From Arthrobacter oryzae (lineage in GTDB: Bacteria > Actinomycetota > Actinomycetes > Actinomycetales > Micrococcaceae): a stretch of 64,000 nt of DNA. The stretch lies in contig NZ_CP132204.1 in the NCBI RefSeq assembly GCF_030718995.1, forward strand, positions 2,666,001 through 2,730,000, given 5' to 3'. Below the pieces are notes generated by a model. It ran no database searches and was not told the DNA's origin. It saw nothing but the letters and a program-made list of their open reading frames with translations. Both the position numbers and the translations under genes were made by a program. Positions 1 through 8,872 of the stretch are shown piece after piece (within the stretch, counting starts at the first letter, position 1; each line of letters begins with the position of its first letter).

Positions 1-2030
1 ATTAAGGCCAGGAAGAATGCCGGGATTCCAATGGTGAGGGCATCGGTGATGGACATCTGGCGCGGCAGGAACGGGAAGCCCCACAGCAGCGCGCCGAACA
101 CTACGGACAGCAATACGGCGTAGGCCGTTTTTGTCAGGAAGATCATTGCTACCGTCTCGGTGTTCGCGATGACCCGCCTGCCCTCGGCCACGATCTCCGG
201 CAGCCGGGAGAAACTGCCGTCCAGCAGCACCAGGCGCGACACTGCCTTTGTGGCGGCAGCGGCAGTGTTCATGGCGATCCCGATGTCCGCGGCCTTCAAC
301 GCCAGGGCGTCGTTCACGCCGTCTCCGGTCATGGCCACAACATGGCCCTGATCCTGCAATGCTTTGACCATGGCCTGCTTCTGGGCGGGCGTGACGCGGC
401 CAAAGACGTGGTGTTCCGCCAAGACGCCGGCCAGGGCATCGGCGTCCGCGGGGAGCGTTCGTGCATCGTAACCGTCCGCCGCCAGGCCCACGTCCCGGGC
501 AACGGACTCCACGGTCCGGGGATCGTCGCCGGAGAAAACCTTCACCTGGACACCCTGCCGCCGGAAGTAGGCCAAGGTCTCTGCGGCGTGGGGTCGAACG
601 GTTTCGCGAAAAGTCAGCAGCGCCGCGGCCCTCACAGACCGCGGAGGGCTGTCCTGCCCCGCTTCCTGTGGCGTGAGTGCGGCGGCGCGGTGGGCGAGGA
701 CCAGGGTCCGCAGTCCGCTCGCCGCCAGCCCGGCTGCCTGTTCCAGCGCCACACCGTTACCCGGGACCCCAGGGTCCAGCACCAGCTCCGGAGCCCCTAG
801 GACCCAGGTCCCCGGTGCCGGGGTGCCGCGGCCAAGGCTCAGGGCGCTCCATTTGCGGGCTGATGAGAAGGGCACCGACACCAACGGCCGAAGCCTGCCG
901 TCATCGCCAAACACCACGGCGAGGCTGCCGGCGGTGGCGTTGCCTCCGGTGGCGGCCAGCCTGCCCAGGGCCAGTTCCAGGCCGTCAGGCAACGCCGCTC
1001 CCACTGGATGCAGGGCATCGAATCTCATGCCTCCCTCGGTAAGGGTTCCGGTCTTATCGATGCACAACATGTCCACCCTGGCCAGGACCTCCACGGCAGG
1101 CAGTTCCTGGATCAGGACCATGTTCCGGCTCAACCGGACGGCCCCCACGGCGAACGCCAGGCTGGTCATCAGAACGAGGCCCAGCGGAATCATGGCGGTG
1201 ACGCTGGCCACCGCGCCCACCAGCGCCTCCCGCCACGTGCCGCTGGCAAAGGCCGGATCCCAGCCGCCGGCGGCTTGGATCTGACCATTGGCCACCACCG
1301 CCATGATGGGCAGCAGCGCCCAGGCGATCCATCGGAGCACACGGTTCAGGCTGCCGCGGATCTCAGAGTTGACCAGCGAAAAGCGCCGGGCTTCGGCGGT
1401 CAGGCGGCCCGCGAAGGAATCGTCGCCCACCCTCACGGCGCGTGCCATGCCGGAGCCTGCCACCACGCTTGACCCGGAGAGGATTTCAGCGTCGGCGGCC
1501 TTGTCAACCGGCTTGGATTCGCCGGTCAGGAGGGACTCATCCAGCTCCAGGCCCTCTGCGCTGAGCACCACGGAGTCGGCCACTACCTGATCGCCCGCCC
1601 GGAGCAGCAGCACGTCGTCCCGCACCACGGCAGCGAACGGGATGTCCGTGACTGCCCCGTCGCGGACTACCCGGGCACGCGGCGCCGTGAGGACGGCCAA
1701 CCGGTCCAGGGCTCGTTTGGCCCTGAACTCCTGGACGATTCCGATGATGGCGTTCGCGGTTGCCGAGAAGCCGAAGAGCGCATCCTTCCACTCGTTGAGC
1801 AGCAGCATGATCAGGAAACACGCGGCAATGATTCCGTTGAAAAGTGTCAGGACATTGGCCCTGAAGATATGCCAGAGCGTCCGCGACGGTCGCGTGGAGG
1901 ACTCGTTGGTGTATCCCGCTTCCGTCCGTGACTGCACCTCGCGGGAACTGAGTCCGGTCAGCGGGCCGTAACTGCGGAGCGGGGCGCCAGCATGTTCAGC
2001 GCCCGTCTGCGCCGGATCTGCCTGCGTCAC
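1..2030 (-). CDS. CtpE-like cation-transporting P-type ATPase (3' end cut by window)
   Basis: Membrane pump that couples ATP hydrolysis to cation transport. About 676 residues are visible; the C-terminal membrane helices lie beyond base 1. Seen in the reverse strand: the phosphorylation motif DKTGTLTEGGM (Asp codon at 1058-1056), an early hydrophobic segment (NGIIAACFLIMLLLNEW), and the hinge motif TGDGVND near 339-318 followed by a membrane segment. The motif DKTGTLTEGGM without heavy-metal-binding domains or a CPC motif resembles mycobacterial CtpE (calcium uptake), so Ca2+ is a guess for the ion. The frame opens with GTG at 2030, only 8 bases after the PspC stop, so both are probably one transcript. 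No strong Shine-Dalgarno is seen, in keeping with coupling to the upstream gene. Confidence 0.85.
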   Translation of the reverse strand, partial: MTQADPAQTGAEHAGAPLRSYGPLTGLSSREVQSRTEAGYTNESSTRPSRTLWHIFRANVLTLFNGIIAACFLIMLLLNEWKDALFGFSATANAIIGIVQEFRAKRALDRLAVLTAPRARVVRDGAVTDIPFAAVVRDDVLLLRAGDQVVADSVVLSAEGLELDESLLTGESKPVDKAADAEILSGSSVVAGSGMARAVRVGDDSFAGRLTAEARRFSLVNSEIRGSLNRVLRWIAWALLPIMAVVANGQIQAAGGWDPAFASGTWREALVGAVASVTAMIPLGLVLMTSLAFAVGAVRLSRNMVLIQELPAVEVLARVDMLCIDKTGTLTEGGMRFDALHPVGAALPDGLELALGRLAATGGNATAGSLAVVFGDDGRLRPLVSVPFSSARKWSALSLGRGTPAPGTWVLGAPELVLDPGVPGNGVALEQAAGLAASGLRTLVLAHRAAALTPQEAGQDSPPRSVRAAALLTFRETVRPHAAETLAYFRRQGVQVKVFSGDDPRTVESVARDVGLAADGYDARTLPADADALAGVLAEHHVFGRVTPAQKQAMVKALQDQGHVVAMTGDGVNDALALKAADIGIAMNTAAAATKAVSRLVLLDGSFSRLPEIVAEGRRVIANTETVAMIFLTKTAYAVLLSVVFGALLWGFPFLPRQMSITDALTIGIPAFFLAL

Positions 2031-2038
2031 GTCGCGGC

Positions 2039-2311
2039 TCAGGTGACGGAGTCGTTACTCAGCCAGGATTCGAGGTAGATGCGGCCTGTAATGCTGTCCG
2101 GCAGGAGGATCCAGGCCCAGATGTAGAAGGTGAGGGCCGGTCCCGGCACCAGGGCCAGGACCAGGAAGACGATCCTCGCTGCGTTGGGGTCCACGCCAAG
2201 TTTGGCTGCTATTCCGCCGCACACGCCGCCGAGCCACCTGTCCGGTCCGCGGCTGAGCCCGGTGCCCCTTATGGCCGTAAACATCTTCTGGGTGACGTCT
2301 TGGAAAGTCAT
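2039..2311 (-). CDS. PspC domain membrane protein
   Basis: Small (90 aa) PspC-family protein. PspC proteins are inner-membrane components of phage-shock or envelope-stress responses, and in actinobacteria the domain is also found in sensor kinases. Seen: the core GPDRWLGGVCGGIAAKLGVD, then one long hydrophobic helix (IVFLVLALVPGPALTFYIWAWILLP). I chose the ATG at 2311 because AAGGAG lies 8 bases upstream; a longer in-frame start at 2377 has no ribosome site. It lies directly upstream of the P-type ATPase, suggesting a shared role at the membrane (inference). Confidence 0.85.
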   Translation of the reverse strand: MTFQDVTQKMFTAIRGTGLSRGPDRWLGGVCGGIAAKLGVDPNAARIVFLVLALVPGPALTFYIWAWILLPDSITGRIYLESWLSNDSVT

Positions 2312-2479
2312 GGCACGCTCCTTTTGGTGCCGCCAGCCTATGGCCGGCGCTCCCGGGTTCATAGGGCCGAAAGCCACGGTGGGGCCAAGTAAACATACAT
2401 AATGCCTAAAGCGCTACCAGGCAGTAACCTGCGGTGTCCGTGGTGCTGCCGCTCAGGTTAACCCTGTAAATTTGAACGC

Positions 2480-4711
2480 ATGACCCCCACCGCGAAGCCT
2501 GCCATGACCCGCGCCCCCGGAATCTCCAAGGAGATCGAGGACGCGGCGTGGTTTGTCCTCGGGGCAGGCCTGCAGGGAAAGCCGTCAGCGCTGGACGGAC
2601 GGACCCAGACGTGGACCACCGCAGCTGCCGCCGAACTGCTGGAACGGCTGGAGCGGGGCGTCGCTGATTCGAAGGCGCCCATGATGACCAACCTGCGGCA
2701 AAACCTTTCGGATGCCTCCCGCGCAGCCAAGCAGCTGGCCGTTGAGCTGTTGTTCCTCCAGTCGCTGCCGCTGGCGCACGAGGTCAAGTCGCTGAAGGTC
2801 AAGCGTGCCCGGGTGGCTGAGGCGGCCTCCTGGCTGGAGCCGCCGCTGGAACTGCCGGATGAGCTCTACGAGGGCATGACGGACCACGGTGTCATCCGCG
2901 ACCGGACTGCCGAATTCAACTGGACTATCTGGGACCACCTGAAGTGGCTGTGCCGCTTCGTTCAGCACGTGGACCAGCAGTCCACGAATGCCATGACCAA
3001 GGCGTTGAAGGATCCGCTCGCCTTCCACCTGCTCGCGGCCGGGACGCCGGATGACCAGCCGGCGATCCGGCGCAGCCTCGAGTACCTTGCGTGGCCCAGC
3101 TACTTCGAGCCGGTGGTGGCCGACGTGGAGCGGCAGGAAATCCGGGATGCCTTCGCGTCGCTGGTGGGCGGCGCCAAGGGCGACAGCGAAGCAGAAATCA
3201 CCGCTGACATCCACCGCATCCGTCTCTACCTGGACCAGCAGGCGGGCCAGCGCATCGACTGGTACGCCCGCCAGCTGGTGAGCCAGTGGCGCAAGGTGGG
3301 GGATCCGGGCCGCCGCGCCTGGCTCCTGCGCACGCACCATGACGTGAAGGACCTCCTCGCGGCGTGGCACGGCGAGGAAAAGGTGACGCTCGACGTCGAA
3401 CATCTGCGGCTTCTGGACCCCGGGGTCACCGCGGGCGTCGTGCAGCACGCCGTGGACGAGGACTACAAGCACCTGGGCTATGTGGAGCGTGAGGACAACA
3501 AGACAGCCATTTTTGCGTTCCTGACGGTGATGAAGCCGGGCGACCTGGTCCTGTACCAGCACGCCGGCGCCGTCCGCCTGGGCGGCGTCCTGGGCGAACC
3601 GGAACACAACGAGGACAACCGCCGGATGCGCCGCAAGGTCCGCTGGTTCGACGAAGCCCACAACATGGCCGATCTTCCCCGCCACGTCCAGCGCCAGCTG
3701 GCCACGCCGGGGGTCATCGTGGACGTCACCCGGGTGGTGCAGGCGCTGCAGGCGCTGCTGCCCGCCGAAGCGGAGGCGGAGGACGACGACGCCGCCGCGC
3801 CGGCCGCCGTCGTCGAACCGGTTCCGGAGGGGTTCCGTCCGCTGACGGAGGAGTTCGCCGCGTCCCTGCACATGGACCTCGAACCGCTGCAGGAAATCGC
3901 CGAACTCCTGGAGGAGAACCGGCAGCTGGTGCTCTACGGTCCGCCCGGGACGGGCAAGACCTACCTCGCCAAGCACCTGGCGGCCGAGCTTGCGGGAGAC
4001 AGCACCGATGAACGCGTCAAGCTGGTGCAGTTCCACCCGTCGTACGCCTACGAGGACTTCTTCGAAGGCTTCCGGCCGGACAAGACCGACGAGGGGCAGG
4101 TGTCCTTCAAGCTCGTGGCCGGACCGCTGCGCCGCCTCGCGGAAGAGGCTGCCAAGCCCGGGAACGAAAACAAGCCCTACTTCCTGATCATCGATGAGAT
4201 GAACCGCGCCAACCTGGCCAAGGTATTCGGAGAGCTGTACTTCCTGCTGGAATACCGTGACGACCGCATTTACCTGCAGTACAGCCCGAACGAGCCGTTC
4301 ACGCTCCCGGACAACCTGTACATCATCGGCACCATGAACACCGCGGACCGCTCCATCGCCATGATGGACGCCGCCATCCGCAGGCGGTTCTCGTTCATCG
4401 AGCTGCACCCCAAGACGGAACCGGTGAAGGGCTCCCTGCTGCGCTTCCTGCAGGCCCGGAACCTGGACACCACCCCGGCCCTCCTCCTCGACGCCCTCAA
4501 TGATGCGATTGACGAGTGGGACCGCGACCTCATGATCGGGCCGTCCTACTTCATGAAGAAGGCAGCCCAGACTCCCTCCGGCCTGCGCCGGATCTGGAAA
4601 TACGAGCTCATGCCGCTCCTGGAGGAGCACTACCACGGCCAGCTGAACCGGGCACAGCTGCAGGAGCGCTTCGGGCTCGAGCAGCTGCTGGGGCGCCTTG
4701 CATCACGCTAA
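2480..4711 (+). CDS. mcrB: McrB-like AAA+ GTPase with PUA/EVE-like reader domain
   Basis: Motor subunit of a type IV, modification-dependent restriction system. In characterised McrBC systems McrB binds modified DNA and uses GTP to translocate, while McrC cuts. Seen in 743 residues: about 330 N-terminal residues of unknown fold; a PUA/EVE-like segment at about 340-392 (MKPGDLVLYQH, then LGGVLGEPE and RKVRWFD); then an AAA+ module with GPPGTGKT at about 487-494, Walker B IIDEMNRANL near 567, and the McrB sensor motif MNTADRSIAMMD near 617. Escherichia coli McrB is 459 residues, so this N-terminus is much longer. The stop overlaps the McrC start by 14 bases. The fold of the reader is inferred from motif style only. 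Confidence 0.85.
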   Translation: MTPTAKPAMTRAPGISKEIEDAAWFVLGAGLQGKPSALDGRTQTWTTAAAAELLERLERGVADSKAPMMTNLRQNLSDASRAAKQLAVELLFLQSLPLAHEVKSLKVKRARVAEAASWLEPPLELPDELYEGMTDHGVIRDRTAEFNWTIWDHLKWLCRFVQHVDQQSTNAMTKALKDPLAFHLLAAGTPDDQPAIRRSLEYLAWPSYFEPVVADVERQEIRDAFASLVGGAKGDSEAEITADIHRIRLYLDQQAGQRIDWYARQLVSQWRKVGDPGRRAWLLRTHHDVKDLLAAWHGEEKVTLDVEHLRLLDPGVTAGVVQHAVDEDYKHLGYVEREDNKTAIFAFLTVMKPGDLVLYQHAGAVRLGGVLGEPEHNEDNRRMRRKVRWFDEAHNMADLPRHVQRQLATPGVIVDVTRVVQALQALLPAEAEAEDDDAAAPAAVVEPVPEGFRPLTEEFAASLHMDLEPLQEIAELLEENRQLVLYGPPGTGKTYLAKHLAAELAGDSTDERVKLVQFHPSYAYEDFFEGFRPDKTDEGQVSFKLVAGPLRRLAEEAAKPGNENKPYFLIIDEMNRANLAKVFGELYFLLEYRDDRIYLQYSPNEPFTLPDNLYIIGTMNTADRSIAMMDAAIRRRFSFIELHPKTEPVKGSLLRFLQARNLDTTPALLLDALNDAIDEWDRDLMIGPSYFMKKAAQTPSGLRRIWKYELMPLLEEHYHGQLNRAQLQERFGLEQLLGRLASR

Positions 4712-6008
4712 CGGGGTGCTCCCCGACAAGGGAACAACGCCTGTGGCCGTGCCGCCGCGGCCGGCGCGGCAGCCTTCCAGCGCCGGCAAGGCCGTGCGCC
4801 ACATCATCCTGGACGAGCTGTCCGGGGGAGTCGTGGACAAGCTCGACGCTGCAAGTGCGGCGTTTGTGAACGCCAGCGGCCTGGCCAAGGCGTCGCCCAT
4901 GGGCATGGGCCTGTTCAGGATCGAACCGGTGGGCATGGTGGGGTCGGTGCGTACGCCCACGGTGCAGCTGGAAGTGCGGCCCAAGGACCGGCTCGGCCTT
5001 AACCGGCTGCTGTTCCTCCTCAGTTATGCGGGGAACCAGGGTTTCCGGGACGACCCCGTGGCCGCCGTCGAAGACTCGGACCTGTGGAGTGCGCTGGCGG
5101 AATCCCTGGCACAGTTGGCGGACCGGGCGCTGAGCCGCGGCGTTCTGCAGGGATACCTCACCGTCGACGAATCGCTGCGTACGGTGAAGGGCAGGATCCG
5201 GATTTCGGACCAGATTTCGCGCCGGCCTGGAATGCTGGTGCCGCTGGAAGTTTCCTACGACGAATTCACCGAAGACATCGCGGAGAACCGCATCCTCCGG
5301 GCCGCCCTGGAACGCATGGCCCAGGTTCCGCGCGTGCGGCCCGACGTCCAGAGCCGCCTGCGGCAGCTGAAGGGAAAGCTCGACGCCGTCACGCGCCTCC
5401 AGTCCGGGGCTCCGCTGCCGTCGTGGCAGGCCACCCGGATGAACACCCGGTACCACGCAGTGCTCCGCCTCGCCGAGGTGATCCTGCGCAACGCCTCAGC
5501 CGAGGCGGGCGACGGAAAGCAACAGACGGCGTCGTTCGTGGTGGACATGGGGCAGGTGTTCGAGGACTTCGTGGGAACCGCCCTCCGCGAAGCCATGGCT
5601 GCCCATCCCGGCGAGATGCGGCTGCAGTACAACGCACTGCTGAACGAGGCCGTGCGCGACTCCGACCGGCTGACGGTGAATCCGGACGCAGTGCACCTGC
5701 TCGGCGGGCGCCCGGTGGTGGTCTATGACACGAAATACCGGGCGGCCACGGACCAGGGCGCGTCCCTGTCCGCAGACCATTTCCAGATGCTGGCCTATTG
5801 CACTGCCCTACGCGTCCCCACCGCCTGGCTTGTGTACGCAGGCGCGGGGGAAATGAAGCTCCGCCGCATCCTGAACACGGACATCGACGTGGTGGAGTAC
5901 CCGCTTGATCTGTCCCTGCCGCCGGCGGACATCCTGGCAGCTGTTGCCGACCTTGCACAGCAGTCCTGGGGCGAAGTGGTGCGGCAGGCAGGACTTAATC
6001 AACGATGA
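4698..6008 (+). CDS. mcrC: McrC-like restriction nuclease subunit
   Basis: Partner nuclease of the McrB-like motor. It has 436 residues, with an N-terminal beta-rich region typical of McrC (KAVRHIILDELSGG, LEVRPKDRLGLNRLLFLLSYA), a helical middle (FTEDIAENRILRAALERM), and a C-terminal PD-(D/E)xK nuclease core: Asp330 in NPDAVHLL and Asp344/Lys346 in VVVYDTKYR, followed by DHFQMLAYC (a QxxxY-like motif). All expected catalytic residues are present, so the enzyme looks active. The ATG at 4698 lies inside the mcrB frame; a start slightly downstream cannot be excluded. It converges on the next gene with a 14-base overlap at the stops. Confidence 0.85.
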   Translation: MHHANGVLPDKGTTPVAVPPRPARQPSSAGKAVRHIILDELSGGVVDKLDAASAAFVNASGLAKASPMGMGLFRIEPVGMVGSVRTPTVQLEVRPKDRLGLNRLLFLLSYAGNQGFRDDPVAAVEDSDLWSALAESLAQLADRALSRGVLQGYLTVDESLRTVKGRIRISDQISRRPGMLVPLEVSYDEFTEDIAENRILRAALERMAQVPRVRPDVQSRLRQLKGKLDAVTRLQSGAPLPSWQATRMNTRYHAVLRLAEVILRNASAEAGDGKQQTASFVVDMGQVFEDFVGTALREAMAAHPGEMRLQYNALLNEAVRDSDRLTVNPDAVHLLGGRPVVVYDTKYRAATDQGASLSADHFQMLAYCTALRVPTAWLVYAGAGEMKLRRILNTDIDVVEYPLDLSLPPADILAAVADLAQQSWGEVVRQAGLNQR

Positions 6009-6288
6009 CGGGCTCGGAGCGGCCCGGCATTGACATGAGGTGCATGAGCAAAGCCCTCTCAGGGTTGCCTTGGTTCTTGTCAAGGCAACGGCGCAGCTGA
6101 TTGCGGATTTCGGACCCTTCCGGATCGGTGTCCATCAGGATTGCATTGATGATTTCCCACGACTGGTGACGAATCGGCTCAAGATTCACGCGCCCGCGTG
6201 CGGGCCCCCCAACGGCATGGATCCCGGACCGCGCCTGCCGTGAAACGCCCTGATGGGATTCAACGGTTGACAACAATTTCTTCGGCAT
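5995..6288 (-). CDS. small conserved hypothetical protein
   Basis: A 97-residue soluble protein that I do not recognise. It is charged and mostly helical (INAILMDTDPEGSEIRNQLRRCLDKNQGNPERALLMHLMSM), with no signal peptide or membrane segment. A good ribosome site (AGGAAGG) precedes ATG 6288. Its 3' end overlaps the mcrC stop by 14 bases on the opposite strand, so transcription through it would run antisense to the end of mcrC. Base composition near its start is lower in GC than the surroundings. No function is proposed. Confidence 0.6.
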   Translation of the reverse strand: MPKKLLSTVESHQGVSRQARSGIHAVGGPARGRVNLEPIRHQSWEIINAILMDTDPEGSEIRNQLRRCLDKNQGNPERALLMHLMSMPGRSEPVIVD

Positions 6289-6367
6289 CTCTTACCTTCC
6301 TGTGGCACAAGCGCTCTGGCTCAAACGCTGGGAATTCGACCGACCGGAATGTAGAGAATTTTATCTC

Positions 6368-6402
6368 AGACAGACAAGTCTGTCTCCCCTCTGCGCTAGA
6401 CT
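6368..6402 (+). promoter_or_regulatory. TetR operator overlapping a probable leaderless promoter
   Basis: A perfect 8-bp inverted repeat with a 2-base spacer, AGACAGAC-AA-GTCTGTCT, occupies 6368-6385. A -10-like TAGACT follows at 6397-6402, and the regulator's ATG is at 6410, seven bases after it. The palindrome covers where the -35 would be. This is the usual layout for TetR autorepression. The short gap and absence of a Shine-Dalgarno suggest a leaderless mRNA (inference). Confidence 0.7.
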
Positions 6403-6409
6403 ATTTGTA

Positions 6410-7081
6410 ATGAATCCCACGCCAGACAACGCAGCGGTTGCCGCTGCAGTGGAAGAGCACGCAGTGTTAGAGGCTGCACCGGTTAAGGCCGCCCCGGAGG
6501 GCGAGGCGGCCATCAGTGGCGCCGACGCGAGGCAGCGGGTCGTTGATACGGCCTACGAGCTCTTCTCCCGCCGCGGGATCCGGGACGTGGGCGTCAACGA
6601 GCTGATCAGCCGCGCCGGCGTGGCCAAGGCAACGTTCTACCGGCACTTTTCATCCAAGGACGAACTGGTGCTTGCCTTCCTCGAACAGCGCGACCGCCAT
6701 TGGACCGTAGACATGATCGTCGCTGATGCGCGCCGCCGCGGCGGAACACCCGTGGAGCAGCTGCTGGCCATCTTCGACGTGTTTGGTGACTGGTTCCGGC
6801 GCGACGATTTTGAGGCGTGCTCCTTCATCAATATTCTGCTGGAAATGGGCGCTAGCCATCCGCTGGGGCGGGCAAGCATCGACTACCTCGCCCGGATCCG
6901 CGGCCACATCCAGCAGCTTGCCGAGGAAGCGGGGCTCCGGGACACCGAGGATTTCTCCCGGTCGTGGCACATCCTCATGAAGGGGTCCATCATCTCCGCG
7001 ACGGAGGGCGATGCGGACGCCGCCAAGCGTGCGCAGGCGATGGCGCGGACATTGATTGAGCAGTACCGGCCCAAAACCTGA
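6410..7081 (+). CDS. TetR/AcrR family transcriptional regulator
   Basis: One-component repressor of 223 residues. After a 40-residue Ala/Pro/Glu-rich leader comes a classic TetR helix-turn-helix (AYELFSRRGIRDVGVNELISRAGVAKATFYRHFSSKDEL in full, about residues 45-85), then a helical ligand-binding domain with CSFINILLEMG. The frame is open further upstream to 6302, but I place the start at ATG 6410 because the operator and -10 lie directly before it and the upstream codons look non-coding. The effector is unknown, and no neighbouring target gene shares the palindrome, so the clearest target is itself. Confidence 0.85.
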   Translation: MNPTPDNAAVAAAVEEHAVLEAAPVKAAPEGEAAISGADARQRVVDTAYELFSRRGIRDVGVNELISRAGVAKATFYRHFSSKDELVLAFLEQRDRHWTVDMIVADARRRGGTPVEQLLAIFDVFGDWFRRDDFEACSFINILLEMGASHPLGRASIDYLARIRGHIQQLAEEAGLRDTEDFSRSWHILMKGSIISATEGDADAAKRAQAMARTLIEQYRPKT

Positions 7082-7102
7082 CGGCGGGCCACTTGCCGGT
7101 CC

Positions 7103-8770
7103 CTAGGCCGGAACCCTGACGGTGAACGTGGTGCCTTCGCCCGGCGCGCTGCGAAGGTGGATGCTCCCGCCGTGCGCTTCAACGATGGCTTTGGTGATGG
7201 ACAGGCCAAGCCCCACGCCCGGGATGGACGTGTTCCGCACATTGCCGGTCCGGAAGAATTTCGTAAACACTTCCGCCTGGTCCTTGTCGCTCATGCCCAT
7301 GCCTGTATCGCGTACCTCGCACACCACGTCCTGCCCCTCAGAGTCCAGCGACACCACCACGTCGCCGCCGTCCGGCGAGTACTTGATGGCGTTGGACACG
7401 AGGTTGTCCAGTACCTGCGACATGCGCCCGGAATCCACGTGCGCCTCCAGCCGTTCGGGAACGTCCGCCCGGAGCCGCACCTTCGAGGCGGCGGCGCGGG
7501 GGAGCGCGGCACTGACGCTGGCGCGCACGAGTTCGGCCACATTCACCGCCTGCGGACTGACGATGAGCTGCCCGCTCCGGCTCGCCAGCAGATCCGACAC
7601 CAGCCCCAGCAGCCGCTCGGAATTACGGCGGATGATCAGGAGCGGTTCACGATGGGATTCGGGCACTCCGTCACTGTCGTCCAGCAGCAGTTCCGCATAG
7701 CCGAGGATTGAGGTCAGCGGCGTCCTGAACTCGTGGGACACGTTGGCCACGAAGTCGTCCTTGGCAGCCAGGGCGTTGACCAGGTCGGTGACGTCGCTGA
7801 ACACGATCACCGAGCCGGCGAAGGCGCCGTCCTGGTCCCGCATCGCGCGGGCGCTGGTGGTGATGGCGCGCTGTCCGCTTCCGCTGCCAAGCCACACCAG
7901 GTTGTCCGTGAAGCTTTCGCCCAGCACGGCACGGCGGACCGGCCGTTCTTCGACCGGTACCTTGGTGGTCCGGTCAGGCTGGAACACCAGGAGCTGTGAT
8001 TCATTTGGATCGTCGTGCCCCGGAGGCGTGGCGAGCCGGTGGTTCTCCCGCTGCTTCCGGTTCATCAGGACGTCGTGTCCGTCGGCATCCACTGCCAGGA
8101 CGCCCAGGTGCACTGTTTCCAGCACGGAATTCAGCAGGCCTTCCTGCCTTTTGCTCTCTTTCAACGTGAGCCGCAGTTGGGCGTCCTTTTCTTCCAGGTC
8201 CCGTTGCTGGCGGACCATGCTGAGCGTCAGCACGCTCACCGATACGCCGATCCCCAGCATCATCACCGGCAACAGCAGGATACGCGCCAGATCCTGGCCG
8301 CTGATGTCGCCGCGGAGGAACAGGGGCACCCAGATGATGCCCAGGGGTGCGAGGAAGGAAACCAGCAGGGAAGCCCGGGGATACAGCCCCGACGCGCAGA
8401 GCCAAATGACCGGGAAGACGGCCAGCAGGCTGATCCCGGTCAGACCCTCCTGCCCGCCCTCCCTTCCCAGGGCGATGGAGACGAAGTCAAGGACGGGAAT
8501 CACCAGGAAGCTCCCGAACGGCAGCCGCTCCCACGGCGTGAGGTAGCACATGCCCAGGATCACGACCTGCGAGGCAAGGAACGCGACGAACAGGGGATTA
8601 CCCAGCGTCACGGGGAAGAACAGCAGCATCAGCACGGCGGTGAGCCCTGCTGTGATGGAGAGCGGTATCTGGCTGAGGGCGACGCGCCCCCGCAGCGAGT
8701 ACTCATGGAATGGCCGGCGGAAGAAGAGGATCCGGTCGGATGAAAGGTCCCACGTGACGTTGCGGCTCAT
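7103..8770 (-). CDS. membrane sensor histidine kinase
   Basis: Sensor of a two-component pair with the divergent response regulator at 8873. It has 555 residues: about six hydrophobic segments in residues 30-190 (ITAGLTAVLMLLFF, FLASQVVILGMCYL, ISLLAVFPVIWLC, ASLLVSFLAPLGIIWV, ILLLPVMMLGIGVSVSVLTL); a coiled linker (QQRDLEEKDAQLRLTLKESK); a PAS-like domain around 215-335; the dimerisation H-box VSHEFRTPL with His346; and a HATPase domain with LDNLVSNAIKYS, DTGMGM and GVGLGLSI. There is no clear Shine-Dalgarno; a -10-like TTAAAT lies 8 bases before ATG 8770, compatible with leaderless expression. The signal is unknown, though the membrane-embedded sensor suggests an envelope cue. Confidence 0.9.
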   Translation of the reverse strand: MSRNVTWDLSSDRILFFRRPFHEYSLRGRVALSQIPLSITAGLTAVLMLLFFPVTLGNPLFVAFLASQVVILGMCYLTPWERLPFGSFLVIPVLDFVSIALGREGGQEGLTGISLLAVFPVIWLCASGLYPRASLLVSFLAPLGIIWVPLFLRGDISGQDLARILLLPVMMLGIGVSVSVLTLSMVRQQRDLEEKDAQLRLTLKESKRQEGLLNSVLETVHLGVLAVDADGHDVLMNRKQRENHRLATPPGHDDPNESQLLVFQPDRTTKVPVEERPVRRAVLGESFTDNLVWLGSGSGQRAITTSARAMRDQDGAFAGSVIVFSDVTDLVNALAAKDDFVANVSHEFRTPLTSILGYAELLLDDSDGVPESHREPLLIIRRNSERLLGLVSDLLASRSGQLIVSPQAVNVAELVRASVSAALPRAAASKVRLRADVPERLEAHVDSGRMSQVLDNLVSNAIKYSPDGGDVVVSLDSEGQDVVCEVRDTGMGMSDKDQAEVFTKFFRTGNVRNTSIPGVGLGLSITKAIVEAHGGSIHLRSAPGEGTTFTVRVPA

Positions 8771-8872
8771 GGCTGGGTATTTAAAGACGTGCGGTTTACT
8801 GGGCGCATGCCTCCCACGATATCCGCCGAGCGCTATACTTCTGACGGTATCAAGCGGGCTGAGGGGGCTGCG
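8771..8872. promoter_or_regulatory. divergent promoter of the two-component pair
   Basis: A 102-base gap between the divergent kinase and regulator genes. A forward -10-like TATACT lies at 8834-8839, giving an estimated start point near 8846 and a ribosome site GAGGGGG at 8861-8867. On the reverse strand a TTAAAT box precedes the kinase ATG by 8 bases. No clear -35 element was found for either. Confidence 0.45.

Noticed and set aside
2585..4636. 683-codon open frame antisense to mcrB
   Set aside because: Same shadow effect; no recognisable domain, while the plus strand has complete AAA+ motifs.
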